Below are positions 7,634-16,813 of a stretch of DNA of 64,000 nt, one piece after another. A model generated the notes under the pieces. That model did not search any database. It saw only the letters and a program-made list of their open reading frames with translations, and was not told where the DNA came from. Source of the stretch: Acinetobacter sp. BY419 (GTDB lineage: Bacteria; Pseudomonadota; Gammaproteobacteria; Pseudomonadales; Moraxellaceae); assembly GCF_019038395.1 (NCBI RefSeq), contig NZ_JAGFXZ010000003.1, forward strand, positions 1 through 64,000, in the 5' to 3' direction. The translations under genes and the position numbers were made by a program. How positions within the stretch are numbered: position 1 is the stretch's first letter; each line of letters opens with the position of its first letter.

Positions 7634-10600
7634 TCATGGTAGTGGAGTCCCTATATTGATAGCAGATGTGAGAGCTGTTTTTCCTGACATCGTCACATTC
7701 TGTGCTGCAACGACTCTTACCGCTTTATTTGAAACAACCTGATCGACTAACTGTAAATTGCTATAACTTGGATTACTTCCAATAGAACTTGCATTATTCC
7801 CACTCACCAAACGAAAATTGGTCTTCACAAATAGTTCAGGATTCTCTTTACTGCGCCAGATCAGTTCGAAAATATTACCTTTTTGTATGCGCTGAGCACT
7901 ATCAATCAAACGATTGATTCCATATTCCCCAGGCTCATCGAAAATAGTATGGGTCTTCCCTTCCAAATCAATCATCGTGATCCTAGCGCCTGGAATTGCA
8001 CCTGAATTTGGCCAGATAAAATTCACCCATTGTTGAATGCCATTTTCAAATAGCATTCTTTGCCCATCGATATCAATGGTATAAGCCAATAAATGAGCCT
8101 GTTCCAGTGGATAAAATTGAAAGTTAGATTGATTGGGTGTCACCGACTGATGACTGTTATTATTTAACTCGCCAGTCGCCATACCATGCACAGGCGCAAC
8201 ATAGTTTTGAAAGTTTTCAACAAATAAAGGATTTAGATTAAGTCCTATGTCTTGCCATGTTTTCGAGCTTAAACTATAGCCGCGACGGATCACTAAAGGA
8301 TCAAGATACTCTTTGACAAAACGCGCAATACTGCCATTTTCACCAAAAATCTGATTAATTTCTTGAGAGGTTGCCTGTAAACTGCCCTGAGTACTAAACG
8401 GATATTTTTGCGATAAATTTCCATTAAATGGTTGATAGGCCTGTATCAGCCAGAGTTTGTTCACTTCAGCTTGTGCCGGAAGTATCAGGCTTTCAAAGGA
8501 ACGTGTAAGTGGCACACTAAACAACTTTTTAATCAGCTGCTGATCCAGCTCATGGGTTCCTACCGACATTTTTTCATCCACAAACTTCTGGGTGATATTG
8601 AAAATAGAATTCTGCTCATCAATGGTTTGTTTAAGTAGTATTATGCTCGCCGGGCCAATATCTCCAGAACTTTTAAGATCATTAAAACGGCTACGTACCT
8701 TGGCCAGAGACTGCATATACTCATCCAGCAGTGACCGGTTCTGCAAATCATCTCTGGAACGCACAATCTGATAAAATAGCTGAAAGTCTTTGGCAATCAC
8801 CCCCTGAGATAAAGTCGACGCAGAATTCTGTGTCAGTTTGGCATCATCAAGTTGTAATATCTTGCGTTTAAACCATGCTATAAAACCTTTTTGTGGAACA
8901 GCCAACTCAGCTTGTACCAGTGGATTATCCCAACTGGTTTCTTGCGCTACCCGTTGAATTACCTTACGAATCGGTGAATTTTCTGGTTCGCCAAGAATGT
9001 CAATCTGATACATCTGCTGATTAAAGTCGGCTGACTTGGCATAATAAATAGCACCCAAAAATTTACGCCATTCGCGAATATATTCTTTCTTATACATCTC
9101 AATCAGCTGGCGCTGGATTTGTTCAGGGCTGCCGCTAAAACTCAGATCATCAGATTGGGATGTGTTGAGTACCCAGTCTTTGCTCTCGGTTGGGCTGTGC
9201 GCCGCAGTTTCTATGGCAGGTTGTATATATTCGTTCCAGGCTTGATAACTGTAAAAACCGGGTAAGGCATAACTCCCCAGCATCATTGTTTGACCACTTC
9301 CCCCTACTATCTGCTTGATGGTTAAGGCTGGAAACCGTACCGAAGCCCGCATTTTAATTTCGTTATATACACGATCTCTTGCAGAAACACCGGTCGTCAT
9401 TGCTGTTAAAACCTGACGGGTCTGTTCGACTAAAACAGTATCAGAATCCAGTTGGGGAAATGCACTTGAATCTGTCTGTGTCATGGCATAGCTGAGTAGC
9501 TGTTCGGCTTTTTGCAGCATTTCAGCGCGTGGTAGCTGACCACGATGCTGGTCCAGCCAGATCCGCCAGAAACGTGTCAACTGATCACTGAGATGACTTG
9601 AATCTATATATTCACGGTTGCTCAACATTAGATAGGTTTTAAGCGCATTGTAAGCATCTTGCGGATTCTGGTCGGATGGTTCTAATCCCAGTTGTTGTAC
9701 ATGTGCAGCCGGATGAATTCGCACATTGATATGATTTTCTTTAAGAACGGCTGCATTGTTTTTTACCCGTTGCAGATATTCTTCAATATTCTGTTGGCTG
9801 GGCTGCAAGATTAATTGCTCAATTCCTTGCAAATATTCAGCTTGCAGTTTCTCCCGGATCTGTTGTCCTTGATAAAGACCAAAACTGTACTTGAATGGAC
9901 GCTTCCGATCAAATTGATCAAACTGTTGCAAATGACCTTGCAAAATTAATAATGCGTCGATTTGTGTGGCTAGCTCAGTTCCTGACTGTTTTTGCATCCG
10001 TACGATCTTATTCAGGTCCCCTTGGACTTCGGCCATTAAGTGCTGATTATTTCGATAAGACCACACACAAAGGCTCAATACAATCGATACAGTTAATAAA
10101 GCACCGCTAAAAGCCACAAACCGTCGACGTTTTCGTGCTGGATTAATGTGCTGCTTCACCAAATATTTATCTTTAAGGATGACCTCAGAAAATAAATCTT
10201 TCAGAAAATAACCATGATTCTGTGATACAGACTGTGTAGGTAGGCTATGATCATGATCCTTGTTACGAATGAGATGAAAATCCTCAGCAATCTGTGCTGT
10301 CATTGGACTTTCAATTGAGCCTTCCTGTAAGGCGCTGGTAAAATAAAAGCCACGAAAAATTGGTTTGAACTGATAAGGATTTTCTTGGAACAAAGTTGCA
10401 ATAAAGGTTCTTAATACCGGCTTTAGACTTTTAAATTCCAGTGGAAAGGTCATCACACTGGGTGAAATATGTTGCGAATGGCGACGAGTTAAGTGAGCTG
10501 TACTTACATTTTTCAGTCCCTCATATAATATGCCATAATGCTTTTCAAATAGTTGAACGGCATTTTCACTTGAATCTGGTTTATAAGCTAAGGTTGCCCC

Positions 10601-11458
10601 CCAAACCTGATCAAATTCTTGTCCATGATAGCCATCAAAAAATTCCGTGAAACCGGCGATTAGATCCATCTTAGAAAAAACTAAATAGACCGGAGCAAAA
10701 ACTTCTAGACGCTCCGTCAGGTCTTGAATTCGGGCACGCAGGTTTTTAGCCAGTTGTAGGGATTTCTCCGGACTCTGGTTAACCAGCTCGGCCACACTGA
10801 CAATGACAATGAGGCCATTTACGGGCGCTTTAGAACGATTTTTCTTGAGGATATTTAAAAAATCCAACCATTCAGAATGGTCTTCCGGATAGACTGAATA
10901 ACGCCCTGCTGTATCCAGTAAAATGCCTTGGGTTGAAAAAAACCAGTCGCAGTTCCGAGTCCCACTGAGTCCGGCAGAAACTAGTTTCTGATGCTTTTCT
11001 TCAAAAGGAAACCGCAGACCTGAATGATAAATCGCCGAGCTTTTCCCCGCCGCCGGGTTACCAATGACCATATACCATGGAAGTTCATAAAGTGCCGCAT
11101 GTCCTTTGCGATCGCCCAACTTAGACTTGCGAATCAGCTGAATAGATTGTTTGACTTGCTGACTAATCAGCTGAAGTTCTTTTTTATTATTATATTTTCT
11201 TTCAGCTACAGAACTTTGAGATAAGGCCGTTGCGATTTCTTCACCTTTTTTCGCATGCTGATAACGCTGGATAAGTGCGTAAATTCCCCAGCCTGTTAAT
11301 AGGACGACATACACGGTCAGCAATATCCAGAAAATATAATCAGAAACTGTATTTTTTATGGAAATAATAACCACTAAAAAGGATAAGGCCATCAACGCTT
11401 TAGGGTTACTAATGTACTGCCATACATACCCCAGGACTGTATAAAATAATGTATTCAC
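7634..11458 (-). CDS. tssM: T6SS membrane complex protein TssM (IcmF family)
   Basis: A 1274-aa inner-membrane protein that forms the envelope-spanning channel with TssL. Two transmembrane helices lie near residues 22-36 and 41-63, and a third near 445-465 (FVAFSGALLTVSIVLSLCVW). Between them is a cytoplasmic NTPase-like domain with a Walker A motif GNPAAGKSS (133-141). The long periplasmic part after the third helix would contact the outer membrane. Acinetobacter lacks the lipoprotein TssJ that normally binds this part, and none is seen here. The accessory protein AsaA is reported to interact with TssM. The length is typical for the family. GAGAT upstream of the ATG is a reasonable ribosome-binding site. 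Confidence 0.95.
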   Translation of the reverse strand: MNTLFYTVLGYVWQYISNPKALMALSFLVVIISIKNTVSDYIFWILLTVYVVLLTGWGIYALIQRYQHAKKGEEIATALSQSSVAERKYNNKKELQLISQQVKQSIQLIRKSKLGDRKGHAALYELPWYMVIGNPAAGKSSAIYHSGLRFPFEEKHQKLVSAGLSGTRNCDWFFSTQGILLDTAGRYSVYPEDHSEWLDFLNILKKNRSKAPVNGLIVIVSVAELVNQSPEKSLQLAKNLRARIQDLTERLEVFAPVYLVFSKMDLIAGFTEFFDGYHGQEFDQVWGATLAYKPDSSENAVQLFEKHYGILYEGLKNVSTAHLTRRHSQHISPSVMTFPLEFKSLKPVLRTFIATLFQENPYQFKPIFRGFYFTSALQEGSIESPMTAQIAEDFHLIRNKDHDHSLPTQSVSQNHGYFLKDLFSEVILKDKYLVKQHINPARKRRRFVAFSGALLTVSIVLSLCVWSYRNNQHLMAEVQGDLNKIVRMQKQSGTELATQIDALLILQGHLQQFDQFDRKRPFKYSFGLYQGQQIREKLQAEYLQGIEQLILQPSQQNIEEYLQRVKNNAAVLKENHINVRIHPAAHVQQLGLEPSDQNPQDAYNALKTYLMLSNREYIDSSHLSDQLTRFWRIWLDQHRGQLPRAEMLQKAEQLLSYAMTQTDSSAFPQLDSDTVLVEQTRQVLTAMTTGVSARDRVYNEIKMRASVRFPALTIKQIVGGSGQTMMLGSYALPGFYSYQAWNEYIQPAIETAAHSPTESKDWVLNTSQSDDLSFSGSPEQIQRQLIEMYKKEYIREWRKFLGAIYYAKSADFNQQMYQIDILGEPENSPIRKVIQRVAQETSWDNPLVQAELAVPQKGFIAWFKRKILQLDDAKLTQNSASTLSQGVIAKDFQLFYQIVRSRDDLQNRSLLDEYMQSLAKVRSRFNDLKSSGDIGPASIILLKQTIDEQNSIFNITQKFVDEKMSVGTHELDQQLIKKLFSVPLTRSFESLILPAQAEVNKLWLIQAYQPFNGNLSQKYPFSTQGSLQATSQEINQIFGENGSIARFVKEYLDPLVIRRGYSLSSKTWQDIGLNLNPLFVENFQNYVAPVHGMATGELNNNSHQSVTPNQSNFQFYPLEQAHLLAYTIDIDGQRMLFENGIQQWVNFIWPNSGAIPGARITMIDLEGKTHTIFDEPGEYGINRLIDSAQRIQKGNIFELIWRSKENPELFVKTNFRLVSGNNASSIGSNPSYSNLQLVDQVVSNKAVRVVAAQNVTMSGKTALTSAINIGTPLP

Positions 11459-11492
11459 TTTAATCTCTTTTTTTACTTAATTTTATAGATAG

Positions 11493-12932
11493 TTAAGCTA
11501 CTAATGAGATTTCATTCAGTTGCTCATTTTTTTTATTTTTAAAATATAAATAGCTTGATTCTTGTTGTGTACTACAGTTTATTGTAATGACATTGTCTAG
11601 TAAATGTGATGATAGCATCGCTGCAAAAGTTGCTGCTAAATGTTGGGTATGACCCAAATACCTTTGAGGGCAAATGACATGCTCTGTTTCAAAATCAATG
11701 TTTGCATATTCTTTTAGTATTTTTTTCATCGTTTTGAATTGGGCAGTTTCATCTAATAATACTAAGAAAGGATATGTATGTTTTAGCTGAGAGGACAGAT
11801 CAACCTGATGTTGATCTAGATATGCATATAGATCAGTGACGTACTTGCTAAGTGTCAGTATCCGTGAAGGTATCAAATCCTCAACATCTAGCTCATGTGC
11901 GGATAGACACCAGCTGGCAGTATATTCCGCAGCAATATAGTGTTCATTTTGCCAGAATTGATTATCCAGATACTCCTGATCAATTTCAGAGTCCGCCATA
12001 ATAATGAGGCTGATCTCATGTGATTCACCTGAAATTTCCTGTACTAAATTCAGAAAATCTGAACAAGCACGATCAGCAGGCAGGAAGTGGCACTCGACAT
12101 GGATTTGAGTAGAAACCAAGCTATATTGTTGTTCGATTTGATTTATCAGTTGCTCCTGATACAGATCACTCCACTCATGGGTTATATGATCCGCCAGTAA
12201 AATATGCAGATTCAGGCAGTTTAATCGACTTACTGCCCCTGGAATGGAGGCAATATTTTCTTCATCTTCACAGTAGTTCTCCTGTATCCACCCCGGATGC
12301 ATTCGATATTGATAAGCCAGCTCCTGATCATAAAATAGTGCTGAACGTCTTAACTGTTCCGAAATTAAACGTAGGCTTTCTTCATGTTGTTCAAGTTGCT
12401 GTTGAATCAACTGTTGAATCCGTTGTCCCCTTAATCTGGGAACGTTTTCTTCCTCATTGCTATTTTCTTCGAGAAATTGGTCCACAGCATGAATACGATA
12501 TGCCAATATGGGCAGACCAAAACGATTTAGCAGTTCTGAATCTAGCTCAGGACTTCTGCACTGACTCATGTGCTGCCATATTTCTGCATTTTTGCCAAAA
12601 CTGTGCCAAGCGGCAGCTGAAAATATATTGAGCGTATAATTCTCACTAGCTTTATATAGGTCTTCTTTATTTTCTAACTCTTGCTGCTGTGTTTGAGCAG
12701 ATTTATGAACCCTATCCTGCTGAGCTTTCTGTCTTTGTTGATAGAGTTTCACCGCTTTATAGATAAAATAAGGTGTCAATAAAGACAAGCAAAGTAACAA
12801 AGGTAAAATGCCAAAATATAATAGTAAATCAGTATTTGATGGATCGTAATGGATGTCTCTCCAGTAATAAATGACGAGAGCACTACTTAGAACCAATACA
12901 ACTAGAAAAGTTTGAATAATACGCTTAATCAT
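11493..12932 (-). CDS. asaB: Acinetobacter-specific T6SS membrane protein AsaB
   Basis: A 479-aa protein between tssG and tssM, the position of asaB in Acinetobacter clusters. It has two N-terminal transmembrane helices (about residues 5-23 and 38-61), then a charged Gln-rich segment and a large predicted cytoplasmic domain without a motif I recognise. Its ATG overlaps the stop of tssG by 4 bases, which implies translational coupling. The domain has no Walker motif. Its biochemical role is unknown; conservation in the locus suggests a part in the membrane complex. Family assignment rests mostly on gene order. Confidence 0.7.
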   Translation of the reverse strand: MIKRIIQTFLVVLVLSSALVIYYWRDIHYDPSNTDLLLYFGILPLLLCLSLLTPYFIYKAVKLYQQRQKAQQDRVHKSAQTQQQELENKEDLYKASENYTLNIFSAAAWHSFGKNAEIWQHMSQCRSPELDSELLNRFGLPILAYRIHAVDQFLEENSNEEENVPRLRGQRIQQLIQQQLEQHEESLRLISEQLRRSALFYDQELAYQYRMHPGWIQENYCEDEENIASIPGAVSRLNCLNLHILLADHITHEWSDLYQEQLINQIEQQYSLVSTQIHVECHFLPADRACSDFLNLVQEISGESHEISLIIMADSEIDQEYLDNQFWQNEHYIAAEYTASWCLSAHELDVEDLIPSRILTLSKYVTDLYAYLDQHQVDLSSQLKHTYPFLVLLDETAQFKTMKKILKEYANIDFETEHVICPQRYLGHTQHLAATFAAMLSSHLLDNVITINCSTQQESSYLYFKNKKNEQLNEISLVA

Positions 12933-13924
12933 GACATTTTTCCTATCAGGCTATAGCAGGTTTCTGCATTGTGTATCGCCTGATTCGGCATTAATAAGGC
13001 CCCTCTGGCCAGTCCCATTAAATGGTTCTCTCCAAATTGGACGGGACATAATTCATCTTTATCTAGAATCAACCGCAGATCCACTAACATGGTCGGGCTA
13101 CACCAGGTTTGAAGTAACTGTTTTAATTTGGCGCTATGGATTCCTTCAGATAAAAAATTTAGATAGTCTTTACGTTTTAATGGACCTATAACGATTTCAA
13201 TTTTTTCATCAATTTGCTGAATAGTTTCTCCACAGAAGCTATTGATTCCTAATAGAACTGGTTGTGAAGTTCCCAAACTGCTTTGCTGTTGATCATCCAG
13301 CTGAAAACTTTCCGGAATAAACTCGTTAATCTCAAATTGATATTTAAAAATACAGGACAATATGCTGCTTAAAGCATAATAGGTATTATTTTGACCCTGC
13401 ATCAAACCTGAAAATTCAGCAAAATAATCATCTATATGTTGTTGTTCATGTTGCTGAGTGCTATAGCCACTCAAAGCATGAAGCATGTTCAGATAATGAT
13501 TTTCCTGTTCGACCTCATAGCGTAGTGGTAAGTGATAATTCAGACAGGCATCAACATATTGTGCAGTCAGTTTATGATTAAATAACCCGAGAAAATGTAG
13601 ACTTTCTTCTCGTTGTGACCGGGCACTCTGTTTAATTTTATGTGTATAGAGATAAGGTAATGCTCCCTGTATACCAGTTAATCCCATAATTAAATTAGTA
13701 ATTTTCACTTTATGATCTTGGCATTGCAATGATTCAATTTCAGAGGTCGGAAAATTAAGATTGAGCGAACTCATAAACTGAAATCTTTTACTCCATTCTT
13801 GATGCTTATTCTGGACTGGAGCATGTCTTAATAATCGTGTGGCTTGAATAAATTCAAAGCTGGTTGGCTGCTGGTAGAGCCGATCAACTACAGAAGCCTC
13901 TTGCCACCAACATTCTGTATGCAT
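12929..13924 (-). CDS. tssG: T6SS baseplate protein TssG
   Basis: A 331-aa TssG/ImpH/VasB-family protein, one of the baseplate wedge subunits that binds TssF, TssE and TssK. It begins with VVDRLYQQPTSFEFIQATRLL and continues with LNFPTSEIESLQ and MGLTGIQGALPYLYT, all characteristic of the family. The ATG at 13924 lies inside the end of tssF (37-base overlap) and is preceded by AGGAG with 8-9 bases spacing. It is cytoplasmic, with no signal or membrane segment, and overlaps asaB downstream by 4 bases. Confidence 0.93.
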   Translation of the reverse strand: MHTECWWQEASVVDRLYQQPTSFEFIQATRLLRHAPVQNKHQEWSKRFQFMSSLNLNFPTSEIESLQCQDHKVKITNLIMGLTGIQGALPYLYTHKIKQSARSQREESLHFLGLFNHKLTAQYVDACLNYHLPLRYEVEQENHYLNMLHALSGYSTQQHEQQHIDDYFAEFSGLMQGQNNTYYALSSILSCIFKYQFEINEFIPESFQLDDQQQSSLGTSQPVLLGINSFCGETIQQIDEKIEIVIGPLKRKDYLNFLSEGIHSAKLKQLLQTWCSPTMLVDLRLILDKDELCPVQFGENHLMGLARGALLMPNQAIHNAETCYSLIGKMS

Positions 13925-15693
13925 TGGTATAACTCCTGTTTTGACTTTGAATCTATGACGTGCATATCTACATAACTATTCATCTGAACTTTTAAATTAA
14001 AAATATGATTTAAAATCTGTACAAATATATAAAGGCTGGCTCCCCGAAAGATTTCTGTATCAATCTGGATTTCAACTTTGACACCCCGTACAAAAAGTGG
14101 AAATGGTTTATGCGCACGTAGCTTCTGCGTCAGAGAAAATTGAATCGAGTGAATTGAATTAATGATTAGCCGATTGTCTTTGGATTGCGGTAGGTTATAC
14201 AGTTCCAGCAATTCCTTAATGTGACTGACTGCATTGGCTTTCATTAAAGACAAATTATTCAATGATAAATGCGAAATAATCCGCCATTGCTCCTGCCGCT
14301 TTTGATCAAAATAATAGGGTAAATTGGGTCTTTTCAATAACAAGGCTTGACGTGCCAAGCTATTGTCATTTAGAGATAAATTATTCTGATCTTTGTGGTA
14401 ACTTTCATAAGGTAAATCCCCATTGCTGCATAACAGCTGCATACTGATAAAGTCTGATGAAAATTTCTGTGGTGCTAAAGATTTGGAAATAATCGAATAT
14501 TTCAGTTTTGTTTGATTATTATTCTTCTCTGGCGACAGATGGTAATAAAACTGCATATCCGTCTGATGATAATGACTCATAGCAAAAAAAGGTAATACAG
14601 GATAAGTGCTTTGACTTTTTTCGCTTTTCTCTCTTAATAACTTCATTTCAGTGATCGCATATACCTGAAAATACTGAGGATGATGTACATCAGTTATTAA
14701 TGGATATTCCAAGCGCAGATGATCAATTTTCTGTGGCTCGGCCTGTTTAGGGAATAAGTTCACCACCGGTGTCGCAAATAATTTGAAATTAGCACTATTT
14801 AATTCTGAATAATTTCGCACCTGAACTTGATCATTCAGGTTTGTTTTAAAATGAATACATAGCTCAAATTCTGCTGATCCTATATTTATATCTTTTAAAA
14901 AATTTAGATTCAGGTTAAGAAAATTAAATTTTTCTGGAAAGCAAAAATACTCTATTAATAAACGATAAGCATGATGAGTATGTTGGTCAACTGGCAGCGT
15001 ACTTTCAGCTTCAGTAAATCCCATCAACTCAAATGGATTTTTAATATCAATTTCTTCATCTTGTACTATTACAGAAAAAGCAGTCTCCGTTTTAAAAATG
15101 CAATCTAGTACTTGCAGTGGAAAGCTGGAGATTGCATCCAGATAGATAGGCAGTTTTTGTTGTTCCAGTAGTCGTTGCTGCTGGTTAAAAATTTCAAAAC
15201 CAAAGATCAAGGTTGCATTTTGATTTAAATAAACATGGGCTGAAGCATGTGTTTTAAACTGGATGGATTTTAATGCAATTGGTAATAAATCAACTTGATT
15301 TACCGTACGATATTCGCACTGTACTCCACGGATACTTTTTGATTTTAATACAGTCTGTTTAGGAATCTTCTGGCTACTTTGAAGGTGGCGGATTTTCTTG
15401 CCATCTTCAAAACTGACTATTGAACATCCTGGAAAGGGTTTCAGATACTGGGGAAACATCACCTCAAAAATAGAACGCGTAAATACGTCATAACTATCAT
15501 GCAGTTTTTTATCAATCCGGGCGGAAATTAAGGAAAATGCCTGAATCAGTCGTTCGATATGCGGATCATCAATCTGCTCTTGATTCAGCGAAAGACGTTG
15601 GGCAATTTTTGGATATTTATTGGCAAACTCTCGTGATTGTTGCCCAAATTCCTGTAATTGCTTTTCGTAATAGGGTAATAATTCTTCGATCAC
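13888..15693 (-). CDS. tssF: T6SS baseplate protein TssF
   Basis: A 601-aa TssF/ImpG/VasA-family protein. The N-terminal segment contains LLPYYEKQLQEFGQQSREFA and a PHIERLIQAFSLISARI motif, and the first 120 residues include VFEVMFPQYLKPFPGCSI-like family sequence. TssF pairs with TssG in the baseplate wedge. The start is a GTG at 15693-15691, overlapping the tssE stop in a GTGA arrangement, so translation is coupled. The length is near the family norm of about 580-620 residues. Confidence 0.95.
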   Translation of the reverse strand: MIEELLPYYEKQLQEFGQQSREFANKYPKIAQRLSLNQEQIDDPHIERLIQAFSLISARIDKKLHDSYDVFTRSIFEVMFPQYLKPFPGCSIVSFEDGKKIRHLQSSQKIPKQTVLKSKSIRGVQCEYRTVNQVDLLPIALKSIQFKTHASAHVYLNQNATLIFGFEIFNQQQRLLEQQKLPIYLDAISSFPLQVLDCIFKTETAFSVIVQDEEIDIKNPFELMGFTEAESTLPVDQHTHHAYRLLIEYFCFPEKFNFLNLNLNFLKDINIGSAEFELCIHFKTNLNDQVQVRNYSELNSANFKLFATPVVNLFPKQAEPQKIDHLRLEYPLITDVHHPQYFQVYAITEMKLLREKSEKSQSTYPVLPFFAMSHYHQTDMQFYYHLSPEKNNNQTKLKYSIISKSLAPQKFSSDFISMQLLCSNGDLPYESYHKDQNNLSLNDNSLARQALLLKRPNLPYYFDQKRQEQWRIISHLSLNNLSLMKANAVSHIKELLELYNLPQSKDNRLIINSIHSIQFSLTQKLRAHKPFPLFVRGVKVEIQIDTEIFRGASLYIFVQILNHIFNLKVQMNSYVDMHVIDSKSKQELYQCIQNVGGKRLL

Positions 15694-16181
15694 AGCACAC
15701 CCGCTGATATTTTGGACAAAATTTCGTATTGTTGTGTAGTTGGCTTGAGGAAGGCATCAAAAATTACCGGTTCATACAGAGGGTAAATATTTAAGAAAGC
15801 CTGAATACTAAGGCACAGACTTCCCTTATTCTGATCATCTATCAGCATCTCGACTTTAACCTGCTTTAAGCGTGGTTCATGCGCATGAATAGAATGTTCA
15901 ATCGAGCGGCAGATTTTCTCCCGATCTATTGGATTCGCCGTAGAAAGACCTACAAAATCAATAATGCCAAATTGAAGAATTGAATGTTTGATCTGATCAT
16001 AACCATCAACCATAGCGCCTAGGTTAGCCATGCGGCTATTTAACAGATCTTCCAGATCTGCAGCCACCGATGCTCTTAAAGCATGCAAAGAAAGTCCTTG
16101 AGAACTTTGAGTGTCCTGAGACAATAGACAGTCAAATAATGTTGTTCTAAACCCGTAAGGATAAAGCTGATCCAAATTCAT
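15690..16181 (-). CDS. tssE: T6SS baseplate protein TssE (gp25-like)
   Basis: A 163-aa gp25/lysozyme-like baseplate protein related to the phage T4 wedge protein. Visible family sequence includes SLHALRASVAADLEDLLNSR, the segment ILQFGIIDFVGLS and the C-terminal VKVEMLIDDQ region. It links the TssBC sheath to the baseplate in the cytoplasm. It follows hcp by about 77 bases, which contain a small hairpin, and overlaps tssF by 4 bases. The length is normal. Confidence 0.93.
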   Translation of the reverse strand: MNLDQLYPYGFRTTLFDCLLSQDTQSSQGLSLHALRASVAADLEDLLNSRMANLGAMVDGYDQIKHSILQFGIIDFVGLSTANPIDREKICRSIEHSIHAHEPRLKQVKVEMLIDDQNKGSLCLSIQAFLNIYPLYEPVIFDAFLKPTTQQYEILSKISAGVL

Positions 16182-16226
16182 ATTTTATATTCTAATTTTA
16201 CTTATTTTTATAAATGTCAGGAGAGA

Positions 16227-16244
16227 GGCTGATCAAGACCAGCC
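16227..16244 (-). terminator. Small hairpin between hcp and tssE, possible attenuator
   Basis: GGCTG at 16227-16231 pairs with CAGCC at 16240-16244 across an 8-base loop, just downstream of the hcp stop. There is no strong U-tract, so full termination is unlikely. A partial stop or RNA-processing site after hcp would raise Hcp levels over the downstream genes; this is inference. Confidence 0.3.
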
Positions 16245-16258
16245 CCTAAAAGATCAAA

Positions 16259-16762
16259 TTACGCTGCATAAGAGGCGGTATTATTTGATAATGACCATTT
16301 CTTGGTCACAGCACCCTTTTGTGTACCATTAATATCTTGCTGATTATACGTCCACTCAACTGCTGCATATTTCAGACCAAACGCTTCTGTTGGAACACCT
16401 TCTTGATTCACTGTCGGCGTGACCTGAGAAACCAGCACATGTTTTAATTTAATTTGCAGGTATTTAATGCGTTTATCGCCATTGGCACGATAAAAATCAA
16501 TCTGTACTTCATCGAAGGTATAACCCGCTGAACAGGCTTCCCAAAGTTTTGGACTAGTTGCATCCAGATCTTTCATGAAAAACATGTCGGAATGTTCAAC
16601 TCGTTCTGCGGTATGACCACCCACACTTGAAGATGTTGCTGATTTTGGTTGACGAATGTTATGTGACCAAGAGTTTACTTCTAGCCAGCTTTTATGTTCT
16701 GAATCACGAGATTCACCATCAACTTTATATTTGCCTCGAAATTGGACGTAAATGTCTTTCAT
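16259..16762 (-). CDS. hcp: T6SS tube protein Hcp (TssD)
   Basis: A 167-aa Hcp-family protein that stacks as hexameric rings to form the inner tube and is itself secreted. Family features are the start KDIYVQFRGKYKVDGESRD, then SATSSSVGGHTAERVEHSDM, the DATSPKLWEAC segment and the C-terminal AVEWTYN. No signal peptide is present, as expected. It lies between tssC and tssE, as in other Acinetobacter clusters, and is the standard secretion marker of this system. Confidence 0.95.
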   Translation of the reverse strand: MKDIYVQFRGKYKVDGESRDSEHKSWLEVNSWSHNIRQPKSATSSSVGGHTAERVEHSDMFFMKDLDATSPKLWEACSAGYTFDEVQIDFYRANGDKRIKYLQIKLKHVLVSQVTPTVNQEGVPTEAFGLKYAAVEWTYNQQDINGTQKGAVTKKWSLSNNTASYAA

Positions 16763-16813
16763 TTTAATAATTTTCCTGTTGTTATAAACGTTATTATAAT
16801 TTTAGCAGCGGCC